This document shows positions 43,662 through 51,908 of a DNA stretch of 64,000 bases, one piece after another (the first letter of the stretch is position 1; each line of letters opens with the position of its first letter). The DNA is taken from positions 248,001-312,000 of the forward strand of contig NZ_JOEH01000008.1 in assembly GCF_000719095.1 (NCBI RefSeq). The letters run 5' to 3'. This DNA comes from Streptacidiphilus jeojiense. Its GTDB lineage: Bacteria; Actinomycetota; Actinomycetes; Streptomycetales; Streptomycetaceae. The notes beneath the pieces were generated by a model. It had not been told where the DNA came from. It saw only the letters and a list, made by a program, of their open reading frames with translations, and did no database searches. The translations under genes and the position numbers were made by a program.

Positions 43662-44592
43662 CGTTGACCTCCAGAAGGACCTTGCCCAGGGCCTGCCGGC
43701 CCAGGCTGACGGCCTGCGCCACGGCGTCCAGCGGGTACACGGCATGGACCCGGGGATGGATCGCGCCCTCGGCGAACATCCGGTGCAGTTCGGTCCGGGC
43801 GGCCAGCAGCCGCTCCCGGTGGTGCCGCCCCCAGCCGCCGAAGTCGAAGCCGTGGATGGTGACGCCCTTGAGCATCGCCAGGTTGAGCGGGATCCGCGGG
43901 ATCTCGCCGCTGGCGAAGCCCACGCTGACGAACCGTCCGCCCCAGTTCATCCCGCGCAGCGCCTGCTCGGAGTGCGGACCGCCGACCGGGTCTACCACCA
44001 CGTCGGCCCCGCCCGACTGCTGCAGCCGCCGCTTGAGGTCCTCGTACGGCAGCACCTCATGGGCTCCCTGCTTGGCGCAGACGGCCCGCTTCTCCTCGGT
44101 GGAGGCGACCGCGACCACCTCGGCGCCGAGCAGCGCGGCCAGTTCGACCGTCGCCAGGCCCACTCCCCCGGCCGCGCCGAGCACCGCCACCCGCTCCCCC
44201 GGCCGCACGTCGGCGACCAGGCGCAGCGCGTTGAACGCGGTGGCGTGGGAGACCCCGAAGGCGGCGGCGCGCTCGGTCGGGATCGACGCCGGGATCCGGT
44301 TCAGGCTGGTCGCGGCGACGGCGACGCGTTCGGCCCAGGCGCCGACGAAGACCGAGCCGAAGACCCGGTCGCCCTTCTCGAAGCCGTGCCCGGACCGCGC
44401 CACCACCCCGGCGAACTCGCTCCCGGGGGTGAACGGCGGTTCCTCCTTGACCTGGTAGGTGCCCCGGACCACCAGCAGGTCGGCGAAGTTCACCGCCGCG
44501 AACCGCACGTCGACGGGCACCTCGCCCTGCGGGTCGGGGACCTCCTCGACCACCACCGGGCCGCCGACGGCATTGCACCGGGCCGCCCTCAT
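43651..44592 (-). CDS. Quinone oxidoreductase-like MDR enzyme
   Basis: A 313-residue medium-chain dehydrogenase/reductase of the zeta-crystallin type. It has the N-terminal catalytic fold (TPGSEFAGVVARSGHGFEKG) and NADPH Rossmann motif LGAAGGVGLATVELAALLGA. No structural zinc-binding Cys cluster is present. It probably reduces an enoyl or quinone-like double bond. Start and stop overlap both neighbours within the operon. Confidence 0.93.
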   Translation of the reverse strand: MRAARCNAVGGPVVVEEVPDPQGEVPVDVRFAAVNFADLLVVRGTYQVKEEPPFTPGSEFAGVVARSGHGFEKGDRVFGSVFVGAWAERVAVAATSLNRIPASIPTERAAAFGVSHATAFNALRLVADVRPGERVAVLGAAGGVGLATVELAALLGAEVVAVASTEEKRAVCAKQGAHEVLPYEDLKRRLQQSGGADVVVDPVGGPHSEQALRGMNWGGRFVSVGFASGEIPRIPLNLAMLKGVTIHGFDFGGWGRHHRERLLAARTELHRMFAEGAIHPRVHAVYPLDAVAQAVSLGRQALGKVLLEVNDGV

Positions 44593-45713
44593 GTCGCGGT
44601 CGACGCTGCGAGCTTGGTGGTGGCGGCGAGTTCGGCCGCTCCCGCGGCCATCTGCAGCACCGCGTCCCCGTAGTAGGCCATCTTCGGGTTGCCGCCGTCG
44701 CCGCGCACGTGCCGGGCGTATCCGCCCTCCAGCACCACCGCCATCTTGAACCTGGCCAGGATCACGTAGTAGTCGATCTCGCTGACGTCCCGTCCGCTCA
44801 CCGTGGCGTAGTGCTCGATCAGGTCGGCCCGGTCCGGCATGCCGGTGTAGTCGGCGTACCCCTGCTGCGAGCGGTCCTCGTCGGCGTTGGGCCAGCCCAT
44901 CAGCACCCAGCCCAGGTCCAGCAGCGGGTCGCCGACGGTGGACATCTCGAAGTCCACCAGCGCCGCGAGCCGGGCCGGCCCGCCGTGACGGAACATCACA
45001 TTGGCGAACTGGTAGTCGCCGTGGATGATCCCCGGCCCCCAGTGGCTGGGCCGGTGCACCCGCAGCCAGGCGGCGGCCCGGTCCAGTCCGGGCAGCTCGC
45101 GGAACTGGAACTTCGCCAGATGCGCCAGCCAGCGGTCGACCTGCCGGTCGTGGAAGCCCTCGGGCGTCCCGAAGCCCTCCAGTCCGCGCGCCCGCCAGTC
45201 CACGTTGCCGAGCCTGGCGATGCCCTCGACCAGTTGGAGGGCGAGGCCGGGCCGCAGCGACAGGTCGCTCCGATAGGGCTCCGGCCACCCGTCGGTGTTC
45301 ATCGGCGACCAGCCGTCCACCTCCTCCATCAGGTAGAAGCAGGAGCCCAACACGCTGGTGTCGTCGCAGACGGCGATGGCCTCCGGATGCGGGACGTCGG
45401 TGCCGTTGAGCGCCTTCAGCACCCGGTACTCGCGCAGCATGGTCTTGTCGCGCCCCGGCGGGACCTTCTCCGGCGGCTTGCGCAGCACCAGCCGCAGGTC
45501 GCCGCGCCGGATCTGGTGGATGTCGTTGGAGGTGCCGCCGGAGATGAGAGAGGTCTCCAGGGGTTCGCCCGGCGCGATGCCCTGACCGTCCAGCCAGCGG
45601 GCGAGTGATTCCGTACTCCAGCTTCCCGGGGGGCGACCCCCCGCACCCCCACGTGAACCCGAGGTGGTCGGGCTCTGCGGATCGGTCCCCGCCGATTGAG
45701 GCTGAGTATTCAC
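44589..45713 (-). CDS. Phosphotransferase-family kinase (ACAD10/11 kinase-domain type)
   Basis: A 374-residue protein from a GTG that overlaps the ACAD stop (GTGA). The aminoglycoside-phosphotransferase fold has catalytic HGDYQFANVMF and metal-binding VDFEMSTVGDPLLDLGW. A flexible Ser/Gly/Pro-rich N-terminus of about 30 residues precedes it. In ACAD10/11 the same kinase domain phosphorylates 4-hydroxyacyl-CoAs before elimination by the ACAD domain. Its position next to an ACAD10-like gene supports that role here, as separate proteins. Confidence 0.92.
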   Translation of the reverse strand: MNTQPQSAGTDPQSPTTSGSRGGAGGRPPGSWSTESLARWLDGQGIAPGEPLETSLISGGTSNDIHQIRRGDLRLVLRKPPEKVPPGRDKTMLREYRVLKALNGTDVPHPEAIAVCDDTSVLGSCFYLMEEVDGWSPMNTDGWPEPYRSDLSLRPGLALQLVEGIARLGNVDWRARGLEGFGTPEGFHDRQVDRWLAHLAKFQFRELPGLDRAAAWLRVHRPSHWGPGIIHGDYQFANVMFRHGGPARLAALVDFEMSTVGDPLLDLGWVLMGWPNADEDRSQQGYADYTGMPDRADLIEHYATVSGRDVSEIDYYVILARFKMAVVLEGGYARHVRGDGGNPKMAYYGDAVLQMAAGAAELAATTKLAASTAT

Positions 45714-46987
45714 ATCTGCTCCAGCTGCTTGCGGGCCCACTCCCGACGAGCGGGCAGGTGCTCGGTGGGCCACAGGCCGGGCGCGGCCTCGCGGCCGCGC
45801 AGCACCTCCTTGGCCACCGTGATCTTGTGGACCTCGGTCGGTCCGTCGACGACCGCCATCACCGCAGCCCCGGTCCACATGTCGGCGAAGGGCATCTCGT
45901 TGGAGACCCCGAGCGCCCCGTGCAGGTGCATCGAGCGGTAGACGATGTCGTGCAGGACCTTGGGGGTCAGGAACTTGATGGCGGCGATGTCCTTCCTGAC
46001 CCGCCGGTAGTCGTTGTACTGGTCGATCTGCCAGGCCGTGTACAGGACGAACAGCCGGAACTGGGCGAGCTGTGCGTAGGAGTCGGCCAGGTCGGCCTGG
46101 ACCAGCTGCTTGTCCGCCAGCCTGCTGCCCTGGGTCTCGCGGGAGACGGCGCGCTCGGCCATCATGTCCAGCGCCTTCTGGCACTGCCCGACCACCCGCA
46201 TGGCGTGGTGCACCCGCCCGCCGCCCAGGCGGGTCTGGGCGATCACGAACGCCTGGCCCTCGCCGCCGAGCAGCGCGTCGCCCGGCACCCGCACCCCGTC
46301 GTACGACATCAGCGCGTGCATGCCCTCGTCCGCGGCCTCGCCCAGGGTGCCCAGGTGCCGCTCCACCCGCAGGCCGGGGGTGTCGCTCGGCACCAGGAAC
46401 ATCGACATCCCCTTGTACGGGCTGACGTCGGGGTCGGTCACCGCCATCACGATGACGAACCGTGCGGTGCGCGCGTTGGAGGAGAAGAACTTCCGTCCGG
46501 TGATCACCCACTCGTCGCCGTCCCGCACCGCCCGGGTGGTGAACAGCGTGGGGTCCGCGCCGGCCTGCGGCTCGGTCATCGAGAAACAGGAGAAGCACTC
46601 GCCCTCCAGCAGCGGCTGGAGGTAGCGCTGCTTCTGCTCCTCGGTGCCGTAGCGGGCGATGATCTCGGCGTTGCCGGTGTCCGGCGCGGCCGTGCCGAAG
46701 ATGACGGGGGCCCAGCTGGAGGTGCCCAGGATCTCGTTGATGAGCGCCAGCCTGACCTGCCCGAACCCGCGTCCGCCCAGCTCGGGGCCGAGGTGCGGCG
46801 CCCACAGGCCCTGGTCCCGCACCTGCTGCTTGAGCGACCTGACCACGGGGCCGAGCTCGTCGTCGAGCGGATGGTAGGCCCGGCCCGGGTACAGCAGGTC
46901 CAGCGGTTCTATCCGTTCGGAGCGGAACTCCCGGATCCACTCCAACTTCTCCTCGAACTCCGGCTCGGTGGAAAAGTCCCATGCCAT
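45710..46987 (-). CDS. Acyl-CoA dehydrogenase, ACAD10/11-like
   Basis: A 425-residue ACAD with CFSMTEPQAGADPTLFTTRA, GRKFFSSNARTARFVIVMA and C-terminal DGPTEVHKITVAKEVL, in which Asp stands where MCAD has the catalytic Glu. This matches the ACAD domain of ACAD10/11 and FadE relatives. With the neighbouring kinase it may process 4-hydroxyacyl-CoA intermediates. It is the first gene of the six-gene operon, with a GAGAAT box 39 bp upstream of its ATG. Confidence 0.93.
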   Translation of the reverse strand: MAWDFSTEPEFEEKLEWIREFRSERIEPLDLLYPGRAYHPLDDELGPVVRSLKQQVRDQGLWAPHLGPELGGRGFGQVRLALINEILGTSSWAPVIFGTAAPDTGNAEIIARYGTEEQKQRYLQPLLEGECFSCFSMTEPQAGADPTLFTTRAVRDGDEWVITGRKFFSSNARTARFVIVMAVTDPDVSPYKGMSMFLVPSDTPGLRVERHLGTLGEAADEGMHALMSYDGVRVPGDALLGGEGQAFVIAQTRLGGGRVHHAMRVVGQCQKALDMMAERAVSRETQGSRLADKQLVQADLADSYAQLAQFRLFVLYTAWQIDQYNDYRRVRKDIAAIKFLTPKVLHDIVYRSMHLHGALGVSNEMPFADMWTGAAVMAVVDGPTEVHKITVAKEVLRGREAAPGLWPTEHLPARREWARKQLEQM

Positions 46988-47025
46988 GTCAGCCGACCCT
47001 CGTCTCGTGGTGGTACACCTGCGAT

Positions 47026-47040
47026 GAGAATAGCCTTCTC
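47026..47040. promoter_or_regulatory. GAGAAT regulon box between the ACAD operon and the TetR gene
   Basis: GAGAAT-AGC-CTTCTC lies in the divergent gap, 39 bp upstream of the ACAD start and 93 bp upstream of the TetR start. It can serve both promoters. Confidence 0.75.
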
Positions 47041-47132
47041 TTCAGATGGAAGTAAGAGTCTCGAAACACGTGATGCGCGGTTCGGTAGGGAGCTGGGCTC
47101 GATTACCACAGGAGTGGAGTATCGTTTTGCCC

Positions 47133-47837
47133 GTGACTGCTGCCGCTGCCGAACCGCCCGTCGAGCCCGCTTGGCGCCAACGCGCCGTCGAGCGATCCAC
47201 CCGCGCCGCGAAACTGCGTGCCGAACAGCGGGTCCAACGCTTCCTGGAATCGGCGCAGGAGCTCATCGCCGAGAAGGGCACCACGGACTTCACCGTCCAG
47301 GAGATCGTCGACCGTTCCAAGCAGTCGCTGCGCAGCTTCTACCAGCACTTCGACGGCAAGCACGAGTTGCTGCTGGCGCTGTTCGAGGACGCGCTGGCCA
47401 CCTCGGCCGCCGAGATCCGCGAGGCGTCCGCCGCCGAATCGGACCCGGTGGAGGCCCTGCGGGTCGCCGTGGAGCTGCTCTTCCGTCAGTCGCACCCCGA
47501 CCCGGGCGTCCAGCGGCCGCTGTTCAGTGACTTCGCGCTGCAGCTGCTGGTCAAGCATCCGGCCCAGGTGGCGACCGCGCACCTGCCCATCCTCATGATC
47601 TTCAGCGACCTGATCGAGCAGGCCACCGAGGCCGGCGCGGTCGTGCCCGGCAAGCCCCGCCGCCAGGCCAACCTGGTCATGCAGACCATCATGTTCGCCG
47701 CCCAGGCCAACGGAGTTCCGGCGGACAGCCACGCCAGCCCGGTCACCGCCGAGGAGGTCTGGCAGTTCTGCCTCAACGGCATCTCCACCGCCTCGACGGC
47801 CGCACCCGCGAAGGCGAGCGCGTCCAAGAAGCGCTGA
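47133..47837 (+). CDS. TetR family regulator, candidate master of the GAGAAT regulon
   Basis: About 234 residues from the GTG at 47133; a TTG at 47127 has better ribosome-site spacing, and farther upstream starts are unlikely. The HTH is ELIAEKGTTDFTVQEIVDRS, then KQSLRSFYQHFDGKHELL. The C-terminus is Ala/Lys-rich. It is the only regulator gene flanked on both sides by copies of the GAGAAT palindrome. By position it is the best candidate to bind all copies and respond to a pathway CoA ester or substrate. That assignment is inference. Confidence 0.88.
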   Translation: MTAAAAEPPVEPAWRQRAVERSTRAAKLRAEQRVQRFLESAQELIAEKGTTDFTVQEIVDRSKQSLRSFYQHFDGKHELLLALFEDALATSAAEIREASAAESDPVEALRVAVELLFRQSHPDPGVQRPLFSDFALQLLVKHPAQVATAHLPILMIFSDLIEQATEAGAVVPGKPRRQANLVMQTIMFAAQANGVPADSHASPVTAEEVWQFCLNGISTASTAAPAKASASKKR

Positions 47838-47857
47838 TATTGCCCCTCTCCCCCATG

Positions 47858-47872
47858 GAGAGTACCGTTCTC
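47858..47872. promoter_or_regulatory. GAGAAT regulon box upstream of the DapB-fold gene
   Basis: GAGAGT-ACC-GTTCTC, one base off in the left half-site, 28 bp before the ATG at 47901 and 20 bp after the TetR stop. Confidence 0.7.
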
Positions 47873-47900
47873 GCGACTGACCGAGGACGGGAGCGTGGCC

Positions 47901-48941
47901 ATGGCACCCTCACGGCGCTACCGGGTCGCCCAGTGGGCCACCGGAAACATCGGCACCCGCTCGCTGCGGGCCGTCGTCGAACACCCCGACCTGGACCTGG
48001 TCGGGGTGTTCGTGCATACGCCGGACAAGGCAGGACGTGACGCCGGTGAGCTCTGCGGGCTGGGCAGGACCGGGGTCCTGACGACCCATGACATCGACGA
48101 GATCCTGGCGCTCGACGCCGACTGCGTCCTCTACATGCCGCGCGCCTGCGACTTCGACGAGGTCTGCCGGCTGCTCGCCTCGGGGGCGAACATCGTCACC
48201 ACCCGCGGCGAGTTCCACCGCGCGGCCAGCCTCGCCCCCGAGCTCCGGGCCCGGGTGGAGGCGGCCTGCGCCGCGGGCGGCACCTCGATCCACAGCACCG
48301 GCAGCAGCCCCGGGTTCATCACCGAGGCCGTCCCGCTGGCGCTGACCTCGATCCAGCGGCGGCTGGACCGGCTGACCATCGACGAGTTCGCCGACCTCTC
48401 GCAACGCGACTCGCCCGGGCTGCTGTTTGACATCATGGGCTTCGGCAGGCCGCCGGCCGAGTTCGACGAGCGCCGACTGGCCCATCCGCGCGACAGCTTC
48501 GGTCCGTCGCTGCACGTCCTGGCCGACGCGCTGGCGCTGCCGCTGGACTCGGTGCAGGCCGAGGGCGAGGTCGCCACCGCGACCAGTACCGTCCGGATCG
48601 CCGCCGGCACCCTGGAGCCCGGCACCGTGGCGGCCCAACGAATCACGGTCTCGGGCATCAGGGACGGCCGGCCGCTGCTGCGCTTCCGGGCCACCTGGTA
48701 CTGCACCACCGAGATCGACCGTTCATGGAACCTGCGGGCCACCGGCTGGCGCATCCAGGTCGAGGGCGACGCCCCGCTCGACATCGACATCCACTTCGCC
48801 GTACCGCTCGACCGGATCGCCGAGGTCTCGCCCTCGTACACGGCCAACCGCGCCGTCAACGCCGTCCCCTTCGTCTGCGAGGCGGCCCCGGGGATCCGCT
48901 CGACGACCGACCTCCCCCAGATCGTCGCCATCCTCAACTGA
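47901..48941 (+). CDS. DapB-fold (dihydrodipicolinate reductase N-terminal-like) dehydrogenase
   Basis: A 346-residue protein. The N-terminal Rossmann fold (RVAQWATGNIGTRSLRAVVE, then HPDLDLVGVFVHTP) is of the DapB/amino-acid dehydrogenase type. ATG 47901 is preferred to GTG 47895 for ribosome-site spacing. Proteins of this family in actinobacterial lipid clusters are poorly characterised. The C-terminal half lacks DapB catalytic motifs, so lysine biosynthesis is unlikely. A GAGAAT box ties it to the catabolic regulon. Confidence 0.88.
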   Translation: MAPSRRYRVAQWATGNIGTRSLRAVVEHPDLDLVGVFVHTPDKAGRDAGELCGLGRTGVLTTHDIDEILALDADCVLYMPRACDFDEVCRLLASGANIVTTRGEFHRAASLAPELRARVEAACAAGGTSIHSTGSSPGFITEAVPLALTSIQRRLDRLTIDEFADLSQRDSPGLLFDIMGFGRPPAEFDERRLAHPRDSFGPSLHVLADALALPLDSVQAEGEVATATSTVRIAAGTLEPGTVAAQRITVSGIRDGRPLLRFRATWYCTTEIDRSWNLRATGWRIQVEGDAPLDIDIHFAVPLDRIAEVSPSYTANRAVNAVPFVCEAAPGIRSTTDLPQIVAILN

Positions 48942-48973
48942 TCCCCGGAACTGGAGCTGGACTGTTGTGCCGG

Positions 48974-50167
48974 CTACCCCACCACGGACGCCGTGCTCGG
49001 CACCGCCTCGCTCCAGGCCGCCCGGGACGCGACCGCGCGCCGCCAGGACAGCAGCGCCTTCGGCGGCATGCCGACCGCCAGCGCCCCGGCCAGATGGTCG
49101 CCGGTGCGGTAGGCGGCCACGAACCGACGCCCACTCAGATCCCCGTCCACGACCGCGATCTCGTCATGGCCGCGCAGGTAGCCGTAGGCCTGGATCTTCA
49201 TGTCGTACTGGTCGGACCAGAAGTACGGCACCGGGGCGAACGGTCTGCGTGCCTCCGCCTCCGCATCCGGACGCAGCAGGTTGCGGGCGGCGGCCATGCC
49301 CATCTCGGCGGCGTTGGTGCGGTGCTCGATCCGCATCGGCACGTCGAACAGCGGATTGTGCCAGCGCGCGACGTCCCCCGCCCCGTACACCCCCGGCGCC
49401 GCGGCGCAGTACTCGTCGCAGACCAGGCCGTCGGCCAGGGTCAGACCGCTGCCCGCCAGCCACTCGGTGTTGGGCACCGAGCCGACCGCGACCAGGACCT
49501 CGTCGGCGTCGATCAGTTCACCGTCGGCGAGGCGGACACCCCCGCCGCCCGCCTCGACGACGGCGACCCCGGTGCGCAGGTCGACCCCGTGGTCCAGGTG
49601 GGCCTGCGTCAGCACCCGACCGACCTCGGTCCCGACAGCGTGCGCCAGCGGCACCGGCGCCGGTTCCACCAGGACGACCTCGGCCCCCAGCCCCCGGGCG
49701 ACCGCGGCCGCCTCCGATCCGAGGAACCCGGCGCCGACCACGGCCAGCCGTCTCCCCCGCCCCAACCGGTCCCGCAGCACCAGGGCGTCGCCGAGGGTCC
49801 GCAGCGCATGGGCGCCCTCGCCCGGCAGCCGGCGCGGACGCACGCCGGTGGCCACGATCAGCCCGTCGTAGCGCAGTTCGCTGCCGTCGGCCAGCCGCAC
49901 CGTACGTCCGGCCGGGTCGAGACCGGCGGCCGCGACGCCCAGGCGCAGGTCCAGGCCCAGCGCCTCCAGGTCGGCCGGCGGACGCAGGGCCAGCTTGCCC
50001 GGCTCCCACTGCGAGGCCAGGATCTGCTTGGACAGCGGCGGGCGATCGTAGAAGGCGTGCGGCTCGTCACCAACCAGCGTCAGCTCTCCGTCGAAGCCCT
50101 CCCGGCGCAGGGTCTCGGCGGCCGCGAGCCCGGCGGCCGAGGCGCCGACGACCAGGATCCGGCTCAC
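48974..50167 (-). CDS. FAD-dependent ferredoxin reductase
   Basis: A 397-residue pyridine-nucleotide disulfide-oxidoreductase fold of the putidaredoxin-reductase type: FAD motif VVGASAAGLAAAETLRREGF, FYDRPPLSKQ, NAD(P) motif VVGAGFLGSEAAAVARGLGA, and YGAGDVARWHNPLF. The GTG start overlaps the ferredoxin stop (GTGA). It moves electrons from NAD(P)H to the adjacent ferredoxin, completing a class I P450 system. It is the only such reductase in the window and may serve the other ferredoxins. Confidence 0.94.
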   Translation of the reverse strand: MSRILVVGASAAGLAAAETLRREGFDGELTLVGDEPHAFYDRPPLSKQILASQWEPGKLALRPPADLEALGLDLRLGVAAAGLDPAGRTVRLADGSELRYDGLIVATGVRPRRLPGEGAHALRTLGDALVLRDRLGRGRRLAVVGAGFLGSEAAAVARGLGAEVVLVEPAPVPLAHAVGTEVGRVLTQAHLDHGVDLRTGVAVVEAGGGGVRLADGELIDADEVLVAVGSVPNTEWLAGSGLTLADGLVCDEYCAAAPGVYGAGDVARWHNPLFDVPMRIEHRTNAAEMGMAAARNLLRPDAEAEARRPFAPVPYFWSDQYDMKIQAYGYLRGHDEIAVVDGDLSGRRFVAAYRTGDHLAGALAVGMPPKALLSWRRAVASRAAWSEAVPSTASVVG

Positions 50168-50376
50168 CCTTCGACCAGTTCGGCCAGTCGGATCGCCGCG
50201 GCCGGGCACAGGCCGGCCGCCTCGCGCACCACCTCGTGCAGCTCGGCGCCGGGCCGCTGCTCCAACAGCACCACGATGCCGTCCTCATCCCGCTGGTCGA
50301 ACACCTCGGGGGCGCTGAGCACGCACTGGCCCGCCGCGATGCACTTCGACTCGTCCACTTCCACCTGCATGGTCAT
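50164..50376 (-). CDS. [3Fe-4S] ferredoxin
   Basis: A 70-residue protein with Cys12, Cys18 and Cys57 (CIAAGQC ... LCPAAAI), very like the ferredoxins that serve CYP105-type P450s. The fourth position is Ala, indicating a 3Fe-4S cluster. It is coupled to the reductase by 4-bp overlap and follows the P450 by 71 bp containing short tandem repeats. It carries electrons from reductase to P450. Confidence 0.94.
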   Translation of the reverse strand: MTMQVEVDESKCIAAGQCVLSAPEVFDQRDEDGIVVLLEQRPGAELHEVVREAAGLCPAAAIRLAELVEG

Positions 50377-50400
50377 GCCTGTTCCGTTCGTCCGTGGCTC

Positions 50401-50439
50401 GGGTGCTCGGTGCTCAGGTGCTCGGGTGCTGGGGCGCTC
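50401..50439. repeat. Degenerate 7-8-bp tandem repeat GGGTGCTC
   Basis: Five consecutive units (GGGTGCTC, GGTGCTC, AGGTGCTC, GGGTGCTG, GGGCGCTC) fill the gap between the P450 stop and the ferredoxin start. The sequence differs from the array at 20929, but the placement is the same: just upstream of a redox gene inside an operon. Confidence 0.75.
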
Positions 50440-50447
50440 GGGGTCTG

Positions 50448-51689
50448 CTACCAGGTGACCGGGAGTTCGTAGACCCCGTAGGCCAGCCGGTCGTCCTTGA
50501 ACTCGATCTGCTCCAGCTCCGTGGCCAGCCGCAGGGTGGGGATGCGCCGGTAGAGGGTGCCGTAGACGATCTGCAGCTCCACCCGGGCCAGCAGCTGGCC
50601 CACGCACTGGTGGATGCCGAAGCCGAAGGCGTGGTGGTGGCGGGCGGACCGGGTGAGGTCGAGCCGCTGGGGCTCGGGGAAGGCCTCCGGATCCCGATTG
50701 GCGGACGGCAGGTCCAGGATGATGCCCTCCCCCGCCCGGATCGTCTCGCCGCCGACCTCGATGTCCTCCAACGCGATCCGGCGCTGGCCGGTGTGAGCGA
50801 TCGTCAGGTAACGCAGCAGTTCCTCCACCGCGGCCGCGACCACCTTCGGGTCCTCGGTGTCGCGCAGCAGGGCCAGCTGCTCGGGCTGCTGCAGCAGCGC
50901 CAGCGTGCCCAGGGCGATCATGTTGGCGCTGGTCTCGTGGCCCGCGATCAGCAGCACCACCGCCATCAGCGCGGCGTCGGGCACTGTGACCTCGCCCGCC
51001 TTGACCCGGGCCGCCAGGTCGGACAGCACGTCCTCGGCGGGGTCGGCCATCTTGGCCACGATCGCCTCGGCCAGGTAAGTGACCAGCGCGGTGCTGGACT
51101 CCCGGCTCTGCTCGGGCGTCGCGTCACGGTCGACCGCGGTGACGCCGTGGCGCTGGAAGAACTCATGGTCCTTGTAGGGCACGCCCAGCAGCTCGGTGAT
51201 CATCACCGTCGGCACCGGCAGCGCCAGCGCGGTGACCAGGTCGACCGGCTTGGGACCGGCCAGCATCGCGTCGATCCGGTCGTCCGTGATCTTCTGGATG
51301 GCCGGCCGCAGCGCCTCCACCCGCTTGAGCGTGAACGGCCCGGTGAGCATCCGGCGGAACCTGGTGTGCTCGGGGGCGTCCGCGTTGAAGATGGTCAGCG
51401 GCCGGTGGTCCAGGGTCTCCGCCATGGCGTGGCTCTGGTGCGGGAATCCGGGCTGGTGCTCGTCGACGCTGACCCGGGGGTCGGCGAAGAGAGTCCGCTG
51501 CTCGGCGTGGCCGGTGATCAGCCACGGCGTGCTGCCGTCCCAGATCCGGGCCCTGCTGATCGGACGCTCGGCGGGAAGCGCCCGCATCGCCGCGGGCGGG
51601 TCGAACGGGCAGCGGCCCTCCCTGGCCATCGGGTACTCGGGAAGGGACGCAGCGGCTTCGTTCGCGGTGTCGGCCAGTGTGTCGGCCAT
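50448..51689 (-). CDS. Cytochrome P450 (CYP105/CYP107-like)
   Basis: A 413-residue P450 from ATG 51689. The I-helix is LLIAGHETSANMIALG, ExxR is in EELLRY, and the heme loop is FGFGIHQCVGQLLAR. The N-terminus (YPMAREGRCPFDPP) is characteristic of the CYP105/CYP107 group, which act on macrocycles, terpenes and xenobiotics. With the next two genes it forms a complete class I system. It is divergent from the ACAD at 51909. Confidence 0.95.
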   Translation of the reverse strand: MADTLADTANEAAASLPEYPMAREGRCPFDPPAAMRALPAERPISRARIWDGSTPWLITGHAEQRTLFADPRVSVDEHQPGFPHQSHAMAETLDHRPLTIFNADAPEHTRFRRMLTGPFTLKRVEALRPAIQKITDDRIDAMLAGPKPVDLVTALALPVPTVMITELLGVPYKDHEFFQRHGVTAVDRDATPEQSRESSTALVTYLAEAIVAKMADPAEDVLSDLAARVKAGEVTVPDAALMAVVLLIAGHETSANMIALGTLALLQQPEQLALLRDTEDPKVVAAAVEELLRYLTIAHTGQRRIALEDIEVGGETIRAGEGIILDLPSANRDPEAFPEPQRLDLTRSARHHHAFGFGIHQCVGQLLARVELQIVYGTLYRRIPTLRLATELEQIEFKDDRLAYGVYELPVTW

Positions 51690-51849
51690 CTCTCTCCTCA
51701 TTGACGGGGGAGCAGTTCCTGGGCAGGGCAGGGCAGTTGAAGCCTCGACAGACTCTTGGCCGGTCGGCCCGGCAGGGCCGTCCGAACCTTCCGGAGGCAT
51801 GCGGTCCACGCTACGGCCAGCGGTTGCCCGGCTCAAGCAATCCGGCCCC

Positions 51850-51884
51850 TTTTTTGGTCTGACCTTTGATATGTTTCGCCAAAA
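51850..51884. promoter_or_regulatory. TTTTGG/CCAAAA dyad in P450-ACAD divergent region
   Basis: Perfect 6-bp inverted arms, TTTTGG (51852-51857) and CCAAAA (51879-51884), flank an AT-rich stretch just before the ACAD start at 51909. The 219-bp gap probably holds both divergent promoters; the GAGAAT box is absent. Confidence 0.35.
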
Positions 51885-51908
51885 CGAGCCCTTGGGGGTG
51901 TCCGTACG

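Noticed and set aside
47901..48941. True dihydrodipicolinate reductase (dapB)
   Set aside because: Only the N-terminal Rossmann part fits. The protein is about 80-100 residues longer than DapB, lacks its catalytic His/Lys motif, and is not near lysine genes.
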